Shown: positions 8,456 through 18,400 of the stretch, one piece after another
Layout of the letters: the number at the start of each line of letters is the position of its first letter
Numbering within the stretch: position 1 is the stretch's first letter
Source: Fermentimonas sp.
Lineage (GTDB): Bacteria; Bacteroidota; Bacteroidia; Bacteroidales; Dysgonomonadaceae
DNA length: 64,000 bases
NCBI GenBank assembly: GCA_028709385.1
Contig: JAQVXD010000003.1
Coordinates: forward strand, 1-64,000
Direction: 5' to 3'
The notes under the pieces: model-generated
What the model saw: the letters and a program-made list of their open reading frames with translations, nothing else
Databases searched by the model: none
What the model was told of the DNA's origin: nothing
Made by a program: the position numbers and the translations under genes

Positions 8456-9067
8456 CTAATCTACCTTAAAATGTCGTTTCTGAAATGTTGAATCAATATT
8501 GTTAAATCCAGGCATCTGTTGAATCAAACTATCACTCTTCTTTTCTATTTCATTGCGGTAATTTTCAGGTATGTATTCTTCCCAAAATTCTTTGTTGAGA
8601 TATGGTACGATGGCTGGAATAACAACTTCGACGCGTTCAAAGAAAAACGACTCCTTTTTTATTTCAGCAGTGATTATGTTTTCTCTCTTATCAAGCATTA
8701 GCAAAAGGTTTAAGACTATACTTAAAACTACCATCATTGTTCCTATTGCAATAACACTGCCCAATAGTCGGTTTACAAAGCTAAGTAATACTACATCTGC
8801 GAATTTTTCTATAAGTCTGCCTAGAAGAGAAATGACTACTGCAATCAGGCCAAAAGCTATTAAGAAGGATAGAACTCTCGCGAAGTTGGGCGAGATCTCC
8901 ATAAAACGGTTGATTTCCGGAAGGATTGTTTCAGCCAGTTTTCCACCAAATATTGCTGCGAGTATGATAACTGCCAGTCCTACCAGCTGCATTATAAAAC
9001 CTTTTCTGTAACCTTTAACTAAGGCTATAAGCAGAAAAATCAGAATAGTTAAATCAAACCAGTTCAT
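8456..9067 (-). CDS. CvpA family membrane protein
   Basis: 203 residues with four predicted membrane helices in the first 125 residues and a cytoplasmic or periplasmic charged tail. The opening 'FDLTILIFLLIALVKGYRKGF' pattern, with the Gly-Tyr-Arg-Lys-Gly turn, is the CvpA hallmark. CvpA proteins are linked to colicin V production and, in several bacteria, to envelope stress and bile resistance; the biochemical role is not settled. It is 8 bases after murI and 4 bases before psd, so it belongs to the envelope run. Confidence 0.85.
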   Translation of the reverse strand: MNWFDLTILIFLLIALVKGYRKGFIMQLVGLAVIILAAIFGGKLAETILPEINRFMEISPNFARVLSFLIAFGLIAVVISLLGRLIEKFADVVLLSFVNRLLGSVIAIGTMMVVLSIVLNLLLMLDKRENIITAEIKKESFFFERVEVVIPAIVPYLNKEFWEEYIPENYRNEIEKKSDSLIQQMPGFNNIDSTFQKRHFKVD

Positions 9068-9075
9068 ATTGATAA

Positions 9076-9915
9076 TTATAATGTTGCATTTTCGGCAACA
9101 ATTTGTTCTTCAAGAAATATTGAAGCCTGGTAATTGAATTTATCAGGTGAATCAGTAGTAAAATATCCTGTTGTGCCTCCTTTAGTACATTTAGCATCGA
9201 TTTCAGGGTGCCTGTTCAGATAATCTTTTAGACTATCGGCAACAATGTTTCCCTGAGAAACAACAGAGATATTTTCAGGCAGATACCTTTTAATTTTATC
9301 CATCAAAAGTGGATAATGTGTGCATCCCAAAATTATTGTATCTATTTGAGGATCTTTATTTAGAAGATTCTCCACATGTTGTTTGATGAAGTAATCGGCT
9401 CCTGGTTTGTTATACTCTCTGTTTTCAACCAGAGGCACCCACATAGGACAAGCTTCACCCGTAACAGTCATTTCAGGATGCAGCTTAGCAATCTCTATCT
9501 CGTACGATTTTGATTGAATAGTGCCCTCTGTACCCATGATACCGATATGTTTTGTTTTAGAAAGCAGCCCAACATACTCTGCTGTGGGACGAATCACACC
9601 AAGTACTCTTCTGCTACTATCTATTAGAGGCAGATTTACCTGTTGAATTGTGCGAAGTGCTTTTGCTGATGCTGTATTACATGCCAGAATAACAAGATGA
9701 CAGCCTTGTTTAAAGAACCATTCTACTGCTTCAAGAGTAAATTCATATACTCTTTCAAATGAACGGTTTCCATAAGGTGCCCTGGCATTATCTCCAAGAT
9801 AGATATAGTCATAGTCTGGTAAAATAGATTTTATCCCCGATAATACAGTAAGGCCACCATAGCCAGAATCAAATATTCCGACTGCACCTGCTTTATCGGG
9901 GGCTGTCTTTTCCAC
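9076..9915 (-). CDS. murI: Glutamate racemase
   Basis: 279 residues; converts L- to D-glutamate for peptidoglycan. The N-terminal 'GIFDSGYGGLTV' and the two catalytic cysteines, Cys79 in 'LACNTASA' and Cys198 in 'LGCTHYP', are present. The start is a GTG at 9915; no ATG lies between it and the conserved core, so GTG is needed. It begins 10 bases after the ompH stop, inside a 10-base tandem duplication that supplies two GTG triplets in different frames. Confidence 0.94.
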   Translation of the reverse strand: MEKTAPDKAGAVGIFDSGYGGLTVLSGIKSILPDYDYIYLGDNARAPYGNRSFERVYEFTLEAVEWFFKQGCHLVILACNTASAKALRTIQQVNLPLIDSSRRVLGVIRPTAEYVGLLSKTKHIGIMGTEGTIQSKSYEIEIAKLHPEMTVTGEACPMWVPLVENREYNKPGADYFIKQHVENLLNKDPQIDTIILGCTHYPLLMDKIKRYLPENISVVSQGNIVADSLKDYLNRHPEIDAKCTKGGTTGYFTTDSPDKFNYQASIFLEEQIVAENATL

Positions 9916-9930
9916 TTATTTCCACTTATT
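9911..9930. repeat. Perfect 10-bp tandem duplication at the ompH-murI junction
   Basis: The decamer TCCACTTATT occurs twice in a row on the plus strand (9911-9920, 9921-9930). On the minus strand the first copy provides the ompH stop TAA and the second copy the murI GTG start. It probably arose by slippage and sets the spacing between the two genes. Confidence 0.8.
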
Positions 9931-10492
9931 GGATACCCAGCTTCTGTTTAACATAAAAATTGGCGTCTTCTGCCAGAGGAGAAACAAAGGCTATGCCGGG
10001 ATTGGCTAAATCATAGATTACAGTATAATTTCGTTCTATACCTACCAGTCGAATTGCTTCTTTAATCTTTTGTTGTAACGGCTCCAGCTTCTCTTTTTCC
10101 TGAAACTCAATATCTTGTTGAGCCATAGTCATGAATTCCTGCATTCTGTTTTCCAGCTCAGTCAACTCCTGCATTCTGCGTAGTTTGATGTTTTCTGCCA
10201 GTGAAGATTGATAAGTGATATAGTCAGAATATTTTTTGTTATATTCACTTTGCATTAGCTTTAATTCACTTTCATATTCTTCACTTAGTGCAAGTAATTG
10301 CTCCGTAGCTTGTTTTCTTTCAGGGAAATCTTTAAGAATCTCATCTGAGTTTACATACCCTATCTTTATTTGCTGAATATTTTGGTTCTGGACTAAGTTT
10401 TGTGATTGACCTAAATTCTGAGATAAGGCCTTTTCACCGAATGCCATTACAAATAAGCAAAGGCTAAAAAGTTTTATTTTTGTCATAACCAT
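9926..10492 (-). CDS. OmpH/Skp family periplasmic chaperone
   Basis: 188 residues with a signal peptide (cleavage near ALSQ, about residue 24). A short Asn/Gln-rich linker with repeated QNL/QNQ units follows, then 'IGYVNSDEILKDFPE', the standard OmpH opening, and a long coiled coil (about 60-150, with charged heptads). Skp-type chaperones hold outer-membrane proteins in the periplasm for BAM. It follows infB by 26 bases. An ATG two codons downstream is an equally possible start. Confidence 0.88.
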   Translation of the reverse strand: MVMTKIKLFSLCLFVMAFGEKALSQNLGQSQNLVQNQNIQQIKIGYVNSDEILKDFPERKQATEQLLALSEEYESELKLMQSEYNKKYSDYITYQSSLAENIKLRRMQELTELENRMQEFMTMAQQDIEFQEKEKLEPLQQKIKEAIRLVGIERNYTVIYDLANPGIAFVSPLAEDANFYVKQKLGIQ

Positions 10493-10518
10493 ATTTTTAA
10501 TGAAATGAATATATTTTC

Positions 10519-13500
10519 TTATAAAGTTTTCTTTACTTCAATTTCCTCATAAGCTTCAATAATATCACCCACTTTTATATCGTTGAAATTGTGTATTGTT
10601 ATACCGCATTCATAACCGTTTGATACCTCTTTAACATCATCCTTGAAACGTTTTAAAGAATCAAGTTCGCCTGTAAAAACAACAATTCCGTCACGAATGA
10701 GTCGAATCTTGCTTGAACGTTTTATTTTTCCGTCTCTAACCATACAGCCTGCTACAGCACCAACTTTAGATACTTTGAAAACTTCAAGTACTTCAACGTT
10801 TCCGGTAATCTCTTCTTTAATATCTGGTGAAAGCATTCCTTCCATTGCAGCAGTAACCTCTTCAATAGCGTCGTATATTATTGAGTACAGGCGAATATCA
10901 ACTCCCTCTTTCTCAGCCTCTTTACGTGCATTGAGTGAAGGTCGCACCTGAAATCCGATAATAATTGCTTCTGAAGCAGCGGCTAGTGTAATATCTGATT
11001 CAGATATTTGTCCAACTGCTTTGTGAATTACATTTACCTGAATCTCTTCTGTTGAAAGTCTTATCAGTGAATCAGATAGTGCTTCAACTGAACCGTCCAC
11101 ATCACCTTTAACAATGATATTTAATTGCTGGAAATTTCCAATTGCAATCCTTCGTCCGATATCATCAAGTGTGAGCATTTTCTGTGTGCGCATCGATTGT
11201 TCACGTTGTAACTGCTCTCTTCTGTTAGCGATAGAACGCGCTTCCTGCTCAGTCTCCATTACGTTGAATGTGTCGCCTGCCTGAGGGGCCCCATTTAGTC
11301 CAAGTATTAGTGCCGGTTCTGCAGGACCAGCTTCAGTAATACGTTGATTACGCTCGTTAAACATCGCTTTAATACGTCCGAAATAGGCACCGGCAATTAC
11401 GATATCTCCTTGTTTTAAGGTACCGTTTTCTACTAAAACAGTAGCAATATATCCACGTCCTTTATCAAGTTCTGACTCAATAATAGAACCGGATGCATTA
11501 CGATTTGGATTTGCTTTTAGTTCAAGTAAATCTGCTTCAAGAAGCACTTTCTCCAGTAGTTCACGAATACCTGTACCCTTTTTTGCTGATATATCCTGCG
11601 ACTGGTATTTTCCACCCCAGTCCTCAACAAGATAATTCATCTCAGCCAGTTTTTCTTTTATCTTTTCGGGGTTAGCTCCCGGTTTATCTACTTTGTTAAT
11701 CGCAAAAACTATTGGAACACCTGCAGCACCGGCATGGTTAATTGCTTCAACTGTCTGAGGCATTACATTATCGTCTGCAGCAATAATAATGATAGCTACG
11801 TCCGTTACCTTAGCACCACGTGCACGCATGGCAGTAAATGCTTCGTGACCCGGAGTGTCAAGGAAAGTTATCTTTCTACCGTCAGAAAGTTGTACGTTAT
11901 AAGCACCAATATGTTGAGTGATACCACCGGCTTCTCCGGCAATTACGTTAGTACTTCTGATGCTGTCGAGTAGAGATGTCTTTCCGTGATCCACATGCCC
12001 CATCACAGTCACAATAGGAGAGCGTGGAATTAAATCTTCCGGATCATCCTCCTCTTCGGCTATTGCTTCGGTAACATCAGCACTTACAAATTCGGTTTTA
12101 AATCCATATTCTTCTGCAACAAGGTTTATGATTTCAGCATCCAAACGTTGGTTTATAGCTACCATTACACCCAGACTCATACATGTAGAGATTACATCTG
12201 TAACCGGTACATCCATCATATTTGCAAGGTCATTTGCAGTTACAAACTCAGTAAGTTGCAGTATGCGGCTTTCTCTTTCCTGCTGTCTTATTTCTTCCCG
12301 TTGTCTTGTTGCACTTGCTTCTCGCTTTTCCCGACGATATTTTGCGCCACCTTTCTTGCCTTTTTTTGCAGTAAGGCGAGCCAGTGTTTCTTTTATCTGC
12401 TTTTGTACATCCTCTTCACTCACCTCTGCCTTGACAGGTTTTCTAAGTGTAGATCTTCTGTCGGTTCTTTGTGTTTGATTATAAGTTGCCGGTTTGTCAA
12501 TATTTACTTTACTTGAACGTATTCTTTTACGTTTTTTCTTTGTATTATCTTCGGCTGATTCAGCACTATTCGGATGTTTCTTCTTTTCGTCGATTGCCTC
12601 TTTCTTCAAAAGTTTAACTTTTTCCTCTTTCAGCTTTTTACTGTCGACGTTTTTCTGTTCACGTTCAAGACGCTCTTTCTTTCGTTGTGCCCGGGATTTT
12701 CTTGGCGGACGCGTGCGATCATTTATTGCACTTAAATCTATGGAACCTTTAATTACAATGTTTGATTCCAGTTTGTTTTTATGTAGTCGGAATACTTTCT
12801 CTGATCTGGAACCTTCGGGTTTTGACTTAGCGTCCTCTGATACTGTTTCCTGATCTTCTTTTACTTTTTCATTAACCGGCTGATCTGTTTTTTCAACAGC
12901 TTTTAATTCAACTGTTTTTATGTTCACTTTTTCTTCGTCCTTAGAATGGATTTGTTGATCTTTTATTGCTTCAGTTTTTATTGAAGGTTCTGATTCAGTA
13001 TCAGTTTTACTGTCTGTCTCTAATTTTATATCCTTTATATTATCTTTTTCAGGTTCCGGTTTAACCTCGGCTTTTGGTTTAGTTTCAGCTGCCGGTTTAA
13101 CTTCCTCAACAGTTATAATTTCAGGTGTAGTTTCTTCTTTAGATTCTGTGATTGGCTCTTTTTGTTGCTCCTGTTTTTCTTCAGGCGCTTTTTTGTCAAT
13201 ATCAGCCTCTTTTTTGTCAGAAGATTCAACTTTTATCTCCTGTTTTTCAGGAATCTCTTTTACAGCTTCTTCTTTTTCTTCAATTTGAGGCTGAGCGTTA
13301 ACTTGAGGCTGAGTGTTAACTTCTTCTTTCTTAGTTTTCTCAGCTTTAATCACGCTCTTTTTAGGTTCTGTTTTCTTTTTATTCAAATTATCCAGATCGA
13401 TACTGCCAATTACGTTAACCTGTGGTTTCAGCTCTTGTGGAACTTCAGTCTCAATGGTCTCTTTTTCAGGAGCTTTTTTAGTGGCACTGTCTTCAGGCAA

Positions 13501-13749
13501 TTCATAACCTTCAATAGCTACAGTTTCACGTTTTTCATCACGTCGATGCATTTTTTCACGTGTTTCAGTAGCTTCTTTTCGGATGTTTTTATCCTTGCCA
13601 AATTCAGCGATCAGTATATCATAGTGCTCATCTTCAATCTTAACATTGGGATTTGCTTCTATTTCAATACCTTTCTTGTGCAGAAATTCAACAAGACTGT
13701 TAATTCCCACATTTAAATTTTTCGAAACTTTAATTAGTCTAATAGGCAT
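10519..13749 (-). CDS. infB: Translation initiation factor IF-2
   Basis: 1076 residues. Residues 1-55 form an IF2-N-type domain. About 60-470 is a low-complexity Lys/Glu-rich linker containing two copies of a 'GSIDL' motif, each before a basic patch. A second IF2-N module precedes the GTPase: G1 'GHVDHGKTS' near residue 585, G3 'DTPGHE', G4 'NKVDK'. Domains II-IV follow and bind fMet-tRNA. It is the third gene of rimP-nusA-infB, 54 bases after nusA. The linker's A/T- and Glu/Lys-rich codons give many long open frames on the opposite strand, which are not genes. Confidence 0.97.
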   Translation of the reverse strand: MPIRLIKVSKNLNVGINSLVEFLHKKGIEIEANPNVKIEDEHYDILIAEFGKDKNIRKEATETREKMHRRDEKRETVAIEGYELPEDSATKKAPEKETIETEVPQELKPQVNVIGSIDLDNLNKKKTEPKKSVIKAEKTKKEEVNTQPQVNAQPQIEEKEEAVKEIPEKQEIKVESSDKKEADIDKKAPEEKQEQQKEPITESKEETTPEIITVEEVKPAAETKPKAEVKPEPEKDNIKDIKLETDSKTDTESEPSIKTEAIKDQQIHSKDEEKVNIKTVELKAVEKTDQPVNEKVKEDQETVSEDAKSKPEGSRSEKVFRLHKNKLESNIVIKGSIDLSAINDRTRPPRKSRAQRKKERLEREQKNVDSKKLKEEKVKLLKKEAIDEKKKHPNSAESAEDNTKKKRKRIRSSKVNIDKPATYNQTQRTDRRSTLRKPVKAEVSEEDVQKQIKETLARLTAKKGKKGGAKYRREKREASATRQREEIRQQERESRILQLTEFVTANDLANMMDVPVTDVISTCMSLGVMVAINQRLDAEIINLVAEEYGFKTEFVSADVTEAIAEEEDDPEDLIPRSPIVTVMGHVDHGKTSLLDSIRSTNVIAGEAGGITQHIGAYNVQLSDGRKITFLDTPGHEAFTAMRARGAKVTDVAIIIIAADDNVMPQTVEAINHAGAAGVPIVFAINKVDKPGANPEKIKEKLAEMNYLVEDWGGKYQSQDISAKKGTGIRELLEKVLLEADLLELKANPNRNASGSIIESELDKGRGYIATVLVENGTLKQGDIVIAGAYFGRIKAMFNERNQRITEAGPAEPALILGLNGAPQAGDTFNVMETEQEARSIANRREQLQREQSMRTQKMLTLDDIGRRIAIGNFQQLNIIVKGDVDGSVEALSDSLIRLSTEEIQVNVIHKAVGQISESDITLAAASEAIIIGFQVRPSLNARKEAEKEGVDIRLYSIIYDAIEEVTAAMEGMLSPDIKEEITGNVEVLEVFKVSKVGAVAGCMVRDGKIKRSSKIRLIRDGIVVFTGELDSLKRFKDDVKEVSNGYECGITIHNFNDIKVGDIIEAYEEIEVKKTL

Positions 13750-13803
13750 ATATATATCTTCTAACCTTACTCTTTTTTTTGTTGAATTTGTAATGTGAAA
13801 CTT

Positions 13804-15153
13804 TTAAAGTTGTTCTTCCACATCATCCTCTTTTATTTCCGTCTCTTCTATAGTATCATTTTCAACTTCAGAAGAATCCTCGTTTTCTTCAAATTCTTCT
13901 TCATCTTCGAATTCGTATCGAAGAATAGCAAGAATCTCATCTACTGTACTCTCTTCAAGGTCAGCTTCTTTTATCAGTCTTTCCCTGCTTGTAGCAAGTA
14001 CGTTTTTGGCTGTAGAGCACCCAATTTTCTTAAGTTGATCTATTACCCAGCCATCAATTTCATCACGAAACTCATCCAGATAAATGTCTTCTTCATCAAC
14101 TTCATCAATATCTCTGAACACCTCAATATTGTATCCCGTGAGCATAGATGCAAGCTTTATATTTGCTCCACCTTTACCTATTGCCAGTGATACCTCTTCA
14201 GGATTGAGAAAAACCTCAGCACGATGCTCTTCCTCTTTAACTGCTATTGAGTTGATTTTTGCAGGACTTAGAGCACGTTGAATATAAAGAGTCGTATTGT
14301 TTGTATAATTTATAACGTCGATGTTTTCGTTACGTAATTCACGTACTATACCGTGAATACGAAATCCTTTCATGCCCACGCAAGCACCAACCGGGTCTAT
14401 TCTGTCATCGTAAGCTTCTACTGCCACTTTCGCACGTTCACCGGGTATTCGGGCTATACCTTTTATTGTTATTAATCCGTCTGCAATCTCAGGAATTTCT
14501 TGTTCAAACAGACGTTCCAGAAAGACCGGTGATGTGCGGGAAAGAATAATCTTCGGATTATTATTTTTATTTTCAACCCTTGCAACTACTGCACGAACAT
14601 GCTCTCCCTTGCGGAAGAAATCACTGGGGATTTGTTCTGTTTTAGGCAGGATAAGCTCATTGTGATCGTCGTCAAGCAGTAAAAGCTCCTTCTTCCATAC
14701 CTGATAAACTTCACCTGAAACAATTTCTCCAACTTTTTCTTTATATAGATTGTAGAGGTTGTCTTTCTCAAGCTCAAGTATCTTTGAAGATAATGTCTGT
14801 CTTAGATTGAGAATGGTGCGGCGACCAAAATGTTCAAGCGGCACCTCGTCAGTTACCTCTTCCCCCACCTCGAAATCCTCATCTATCTTTAAAGCTTCAG
14901 TTAGCGTAATCTCCATATTTGGATCTTCCAACTCAGCATCTTCAACAATAATACGGTTACGCCATATTTCCAGGTCTCCCTTATCCGGGTTAATTATTAT
15001 ATCGTAATTCTCGTCAGTTCCAACGGACTTAGAAATTACTGTTCGGAATGCTTCTTCAAGTACACTGATAAGCGTAGCCTTATCGATATTTTTCAGCTCG
15101 TTAAATTCAGAAAATGTATCTATGAGACTTATGGATTCTTTCTTCTTGCCCAT
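13804..15153 (-). CDS. nusA: Transcription termination/antitermination factor NusA
   Basis: 449 residues. An N-terminal RNA-polymerase-binding domain, then S1 (about 125-200), KH1 with 'GACVGMKGFRIHGI', KH2 with 'EVSLAIGKGGANIKLA', one helix-hairpin-helix region (about 360-415) and a very acidic tail. NusA stimulates pausing and termination at intrinsic hairpins. It lies 6 bases after rimP. A terminator hairpin stands in the leader of this operon, so feedback by NusA is possible (see findings). Confidence 0.97.
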   Translation of the reverse strand: MGKKKESISLIDTFSEFNELKNIDKATLISVLEEAFRTVISKSVGTDENYDIIINPDKGDLEIWRNRIIVEDAELEDPNMEITLTEALKIDEDFEVGEEVTDEVPLEHFGRRTILNLRQTLSSKILELEKDNLYNLYKEKVGEIVSGEVYQVWKKELLLLDDDHNELILPKTEQIPSDFFRKGEHVRAVVARVENKNNNPKIILSRTSPVFLERLFEQEIPEIADGLITIKGIARIPGERAKVAVEAYDDRIDPVGACVGMKGFRIHGIVRELRNENIDVINYTNNTTLYIQRALSPAKINSIAVKEEEHRAEVFLNPEEVSLAIGKGGANIKLASMLTGYNIEVFRDIDEVDEEDIYLDEFRDEIDGWVIDQLKKIGCSTAKNVLATSRERLIKEADLEESTVDEILAILRYEFEDEEEFEENEDSSEVENDTIEETEIKEDDVEEQL

Positions 15154-15159
15154 ATGTTT

Positions 15160-15624
15160 TTAAAATCTTATAAGATATTTTGTATATTTTACTTCATCAA
15201 ACGTGTAATAGATATCTTCTTGAATATCCATTTTACGTTTGGCACCTTCAGGTTTCACCTTTTTCACTACTGTTATAGTAAATCCTTTGTCATCGGACGA
15301 TTTCAGAATTCCTGTCAGTTTAATGCCATTTTTACCCAGAACTTCTATTTCCTTGTTTGCGAATTTCTTATACTGTCTAACTGTTTTAAAAGGAGAAGTT
15401 AGTCCTACAGATGTTACAGTCAGGTCGAAGTCTTCTGATTCACGATCCAGTTTAGACTCAATATGTCTGCTAAGTGCTACACAATAGTCAATATCCACAC
15501 CATTATCGTTATCAATTTCAACAGTAATTGAATTTCTGGAACCAAGGATAATATCCACCAGATAATTCGATGAATCTTTCAAATATTCTTCGGCAATATT
15601 GACAAGTTCGCTTTTATCTATCAT
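15160..15624 (-). CDS. rimP: Ribosome maturation factor RimP
   Basis: 154 residues. N-terminal alpha/beta domain with 'VDYCVALSRHIESKLD'-type motif followed by 'DFDLTVTSVGL' and the C-terminal SH3-like domain ('NKEIEVLGKNGIKLTGIL'). Needed for 30S subunit maturation. First gene of the run; its leader holds a promoter and a hairpin. Confidence 0.94.
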   Translation of the reverse strand: MIDKSELVNIAEEYLKDSSNYLVDIILGSRNSITVEIDNDNGVDIDYCVALSRHIESKLDRESEDFDLTVTSVGLTSPFKTVRQYKKFANKEIEVLGKNGIKLTGILKSSDDKGFTITVVKKVKPEGAKRKMDIQEDIYYTFDEVKYTKYLIRF

Positions 15625-15644
15625 AAATTTGGTGTGTACTGAAT

Positions 15645-15673
15645 AAAAAAGGAAGCGGTATTTTCCTGCTTCC
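15645..15673 (-). terminator. Intrinsic terminator in the rimP-nusA-infB leader
   Basis: On the minus strand GGAAGC (15673-15668) pairs with GCTTCC (15656-15651); a further GG/CC pair forms around a bulged A, leaving a 6-base loop, and six T follow (15650-15645). It lies about 10-15 bases after the expected transcription start and 20 bases before the rimP ATG. The gene to the right is divergent, so this hairpin can only act on the rimP leader. Confidence 0.75.
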
Positions 15674-15691
15674 CCTCATTCATTTCAAATG

Positions 15692-15722
15692 CAAAGATAT
15701 TGTTTTCAAACGGATTCACAAA
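15692..15722 (-). promoter_or_regulatory. Promoter of rimP-nusA-infB
   Basis: Minus strand: -33 box TTTG (15722-15719), 19-base spacer, -7 box TATCTTTG (15699-15692). This is an exact match to the Bacteroidota consensus TTTG-N19-21-TAnnTTTG. Expected transcription start near 15685. Confidence 0.7.
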
Positions 15723-15804
15723 ATGTTTGCCCTATTTTTTAACCTACTGTAATTCATAAGGAGATAGTTAATGTGCACTTTACACCATTATCGAAAATAT
15801 TATG

Positions 15805-15812
15805 TACTTTTG
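15805..15812 (+). promoter_or_regulatory. -7 box of the DUF5063 operon
   Basis: TACTTTTG fits TAnnTTTG and lies 33 bases before the ATG at 15845. The -33 element is weaker (CTTTAC about 22 bases upstream). It is divergent from the rimP promoter. Confidence 0.45.
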
Positions 15813-15844
15813 TTCATGTAGATGGTTGACCATATAACATCATA

Positions 15845-16432
15845 ATGAATATTTATAATATGAAAAAACGTGACATAGATGAAATAGTTTATGATAAAAA
15901 CGTAATTGAATTCCTGACTGTGGCAGTCAATTTCTGTTCATTGCTTGAGTCAGATGAGAAATTATCCCGTTCGGTATGGATAGAAAAAATGCTTAAGATT
16001 CTTCCACTTATGTATTTAAAGGCTTCTTTGCTTCCGGAAACTATTGAGACTTTTGAAGAGCCGCCTGCACCTTTTGTGCGTGAAGAAGATTATGCCAGAG
16101 TTGTAAATATAGTCAGTGAAATTATGGGTGAAGAGGATATTTATCTTGATGTTTTCATAGAAGAGATGAAATATAGCGACAGACCTATTTCAGCTACTGT
16201 CTCGGAAAACATAGCCGATATTTATCAGGATGTCAGAAATTTTGTCTCTGTTTATCAGATGGAGCTTTCCGATCAAATGCAGAGTGCAATAAATATCTGT
16301 ACGGTAAACTTCCGTACATATTGGGGCCAAAAGCTTGTAAATGTTTTACGTCCATTGCATACTCTAAAAAGCAAAGAATTTGAAAATACAGATTATGATG
16401 ATTTATTAAATATTGAGGATTCGTGGGATTAA
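15845..16432 (+). CDS. DUF5063 domain protein
   Basis: 195 residues, mostly helical, acidic, without signal peptide or membrane segment. Repeated 'LYLKASLLPETIE'-like and 'VRNFVSVYQMELSDQ' stretches fit DUF5063, a cytoplasmic Bacteroidota-enriched family of unknown function. An in-frame ATG at 15860 is an alternative start. The last 10 bases overlap the next gene, an exonuclease, which implies coupled translation; this pairing is the only hint of function. Confidence 0.72.
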   Translation: MNIYNMKKRDIDEIVYDKNVIEFLTVAVNFCSLLESDEKLSRSVWIEKMLKILPLMYLKASLLPETIETFEEPPAPFVREEDYARVVNIVSEIMGEEDIYLDVFIEEMKYSDRPISATVSENIADIYQDVRNFVSVYQMELSDQMQSAINICTVNFRTYWGQKLVNVLRPLHTLKSKEFENTDYDDLLNIEDSWD

Positions 16433-17028
16433 CCATTACTAAACAACAGCTGGCAGAGTTGGACAGAGTTAATTTTGAGGGCAAAATTTATGTAATAGAT
16501 CATGCCGCGCAAGTTGAAGATGCAGTAGCTTATCTTTCTACTCATCATGCTCTGGGGTTCGATACTGAAACTAAACCGGCTTTTAAACGAGGACAAGTAA
16601 ATAAAGTTGCATTATTGCAATTGGCTACAGAAGAAGAGTGTTTTCTTTTCAGGCTAAATAAAATAGGCTATCCGAAGGCTCTTGAGGAATTAATGTGTTA
16701 TGAATCAATAAAAAAAATTGGTCTGTCACTGAGAGATGATTTCGCAGCACTGCGTAAACGTACCGGTAAAAAGCCTCAAAACTTCATCGATCTTCAGCTT
16801 TTTGTAGATAAGTTTGGTATTGAAGATAACAGCCTTCAAAAGATTTATGCAATCATATTCGGTAAAAAGATATCGAAGAGTCAAAGATTATCCAATTGGG
16901 AGGCTGCTGAGTTATCACCCGCACAACAATCATATGCAGCAATTGATGCCTGGGCTTGTCTCGAAATATATAATCATCTTACTCAATCTAAGATTCAAAA
17001 CAAGCCAATAGATAATAAAGCGAAATAA
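16423..17028 (+). CDS. DEDDy-type 3'-5' exonuclease
   Basis: 201 residues of a single DnaQ-like/RNase D-type exonuclease domain. ExoI 'FDTETKP' gives the first Asp and Glu, 'GLSLRDDFAALR' the second Asp, and 'YAAIDAWACLEIY' the Tyr and last Asp. No HRDC domain is present, so it is not full-length RNase D. The start is a GTG at 16423, overlapping the end of the DUF5063 gene by 10 bases; the next ATG would remove part of the domain's first strands. Substrate (RNA or DNA) is not clear. Confidence 0.85.
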   Translation: MGLTITKQQLAELDRVNFEGKIYVIDHAAQVEDAVAYLSTHHALGFDTETKPAFKRGQVNKVALLQLATEEECFLFRLNKIGYPKALEELMCYESIKKIGLSLRDDFAALRKRTGKKPQNFIDLQLFVDKFGIEDNSLQKIYAIIFGKKISKSQRLSNWEAAELSPAQQSYAAIDAWACLEIYNHLTQSKIQNKPIDNKAK

Positions 17029-17081
17029 TATGGATAAATAGAGTTCCATATGATACTTATTAAAAAAATAAATTCAATTAT

Positions 17082-18275
17082 ATGAATACCTACAAAGAAA
17101 TTGTTTTAAAACCCAAAAAAGACGAGTTTTTAAAAAGATTCCACCCCTGGGTATTTTCAGGTGCAGTGGCATCAAAATTTGATGGTATAGAGGAAGGAGA
17201 GGTAGTAAGAGTTTTATCACATGAGAGAGAATTTCTCGGAGTAGGTCATTACCAGATAGGAAGTATTTCTGTTCGTATTTTATCATTTAAGGACGAAGTT
17301 ATAAACACCAAATTCTATGAACAACGACTTTCTGAAGCATTCAATATGCGTAAACAGATTGGATTGATTCGTCCGGATAATAACACTTACCGATTGGTTC
17401 ACGGGGAAGGAGATAACCTCCCGGGATTGATTATTGATATTTACGGTAACACCGCTGTATTGCAGGCACATTCAGTTGGTATGCACAACGATAGAGCAGA
17501 GATTACCAAAGCATTGCAAACAGTCTATAATCAAGACAATCTAAAAAACATATTTTATAAATCAGAAGGGACATTGCCTTTCAAAGCAGATATAGGACCA
17601 GAGGATTCCTATATTTTTGGCGGTGCAGATGTTGATGATGTTGCAGTGGAAAACGGACTTAAATTCAAAATAGACTGGCTTAAAGGTCAAAAAACAGGTT
17701 TTTTTATCGACCAGAGAGAGAATCGCCGACTTCTTGAAAGGTATTCTGAGGGACGTAAAGTACTTAATATGTTTTCATATACAGGCGGATTTTCTGTCTA
17801 TGCTCTCAGAGGCAGTGCTTTGGAGGTAGATTCAGTGGATAGTTCATCAAAGGCGATGTCGATTGTTGATCAAAATGTGCATTTGAATTTCGGTGATGAT
17901 CCTCGTCATAAATCTTACTCAGAAGATGCCTTCAAGTTTTTAAATAATATTCCTAACGACAGGTACGACCTTATTATTCTCGATCCCCCTGCTTTTGCAA
18001 AACATAGGGGAGCTGTTAATAATGCTCTGCAGGGTTATAAAAAATTGAATCATTCAGCATTCGAGAAAATTGCAAAAGGTGGTATACTTTTCACCTTCTC
18101 ATGCTCTCAGGTAATTACTAAAGAGCAGTTCAGACTTGCTGTTTTCAGTGCTGCAGCCATAAGCAAAAGAAAAGTGCAGATACTTCATCAGCTTACGCAG
18201 CCGGCAGATCATCCAATCAATATATATCATCCGGAAGGTGAATACCTGAAAGGTTTGGTATTGTATGTTGAATAA
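17082..18275 (+). CDS. rlmI: RlmI-type class I SAM-dependent rRNA methyltransferase
   Basis: 397 residues. N-terminal PUA-like domain (about 1-75, 'RFHPWVFSGAV'), an EEHEE-like linker, and a Rossmann methyltransferase: 'TGFFIDQRENRR', motif I 'NMFSYTGGFSVYAL', motif IV 'LIILDPPAFAK', and 'FTFSCSQ' with the candidate catalytic Cys. In E. coli RlmI makes m5C1962 of 23S rRNA. It follows the exonuclease by 53 bases. The exact target base is inferred from family. Confidence 0.88.
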   Translation: MNTYKEIVLKPKKDEFLKRFHPWVFSGAVASKFDGIEEGEVVRVLSHEREFLGVGHYQIGSISVRILSFKDEVINTKFYEQRLSEAFNMRKQIGLIRPDNNTYRLVHGEGDNLPGLIIDIYGNTAVLQAHSVGMHNDRAEITKALQTVYNQDNLKNIFYKSEGTLPFKADIGPEDSYIFGGADVDDVAVENGLKFKIDWLKGQKTGFFIDQRENRRLLERYSEGRKVLNMFSYTGGFSVYALRGSALEVDSVDSSSKAMSIVDQNVHLNFGDDPRHKSYSEDAFKFLNNIPNDRYDLIILDPPAFAKHRGAVNNALQGYKKLNHSAFEKIAKGGILFTFSCSQVITKEQFRLAVFSAAAISKRKVQILHQLTQPADHPINIYHPEGEYLKGLVLYVE

Positions 18276-18400
18276 TCGAAATTGTTTAAAAAATCATCTT
18301 AAACTGATAAAATACTGTTTAATCAGTTCATTTTTCGTTAAACAGTGTAAAATTAGAGGTTTTTTCTTTCAAAAGTTATGGTTGGTAAGAATAAAACCTC

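Noticed and set aside
12128-13716. Several long plus-strand ORFs opposite infB
   Set aside because: Mirror of the Lys/Glu-rich linker; Phe/Leu/Ser-rich translation without domains.
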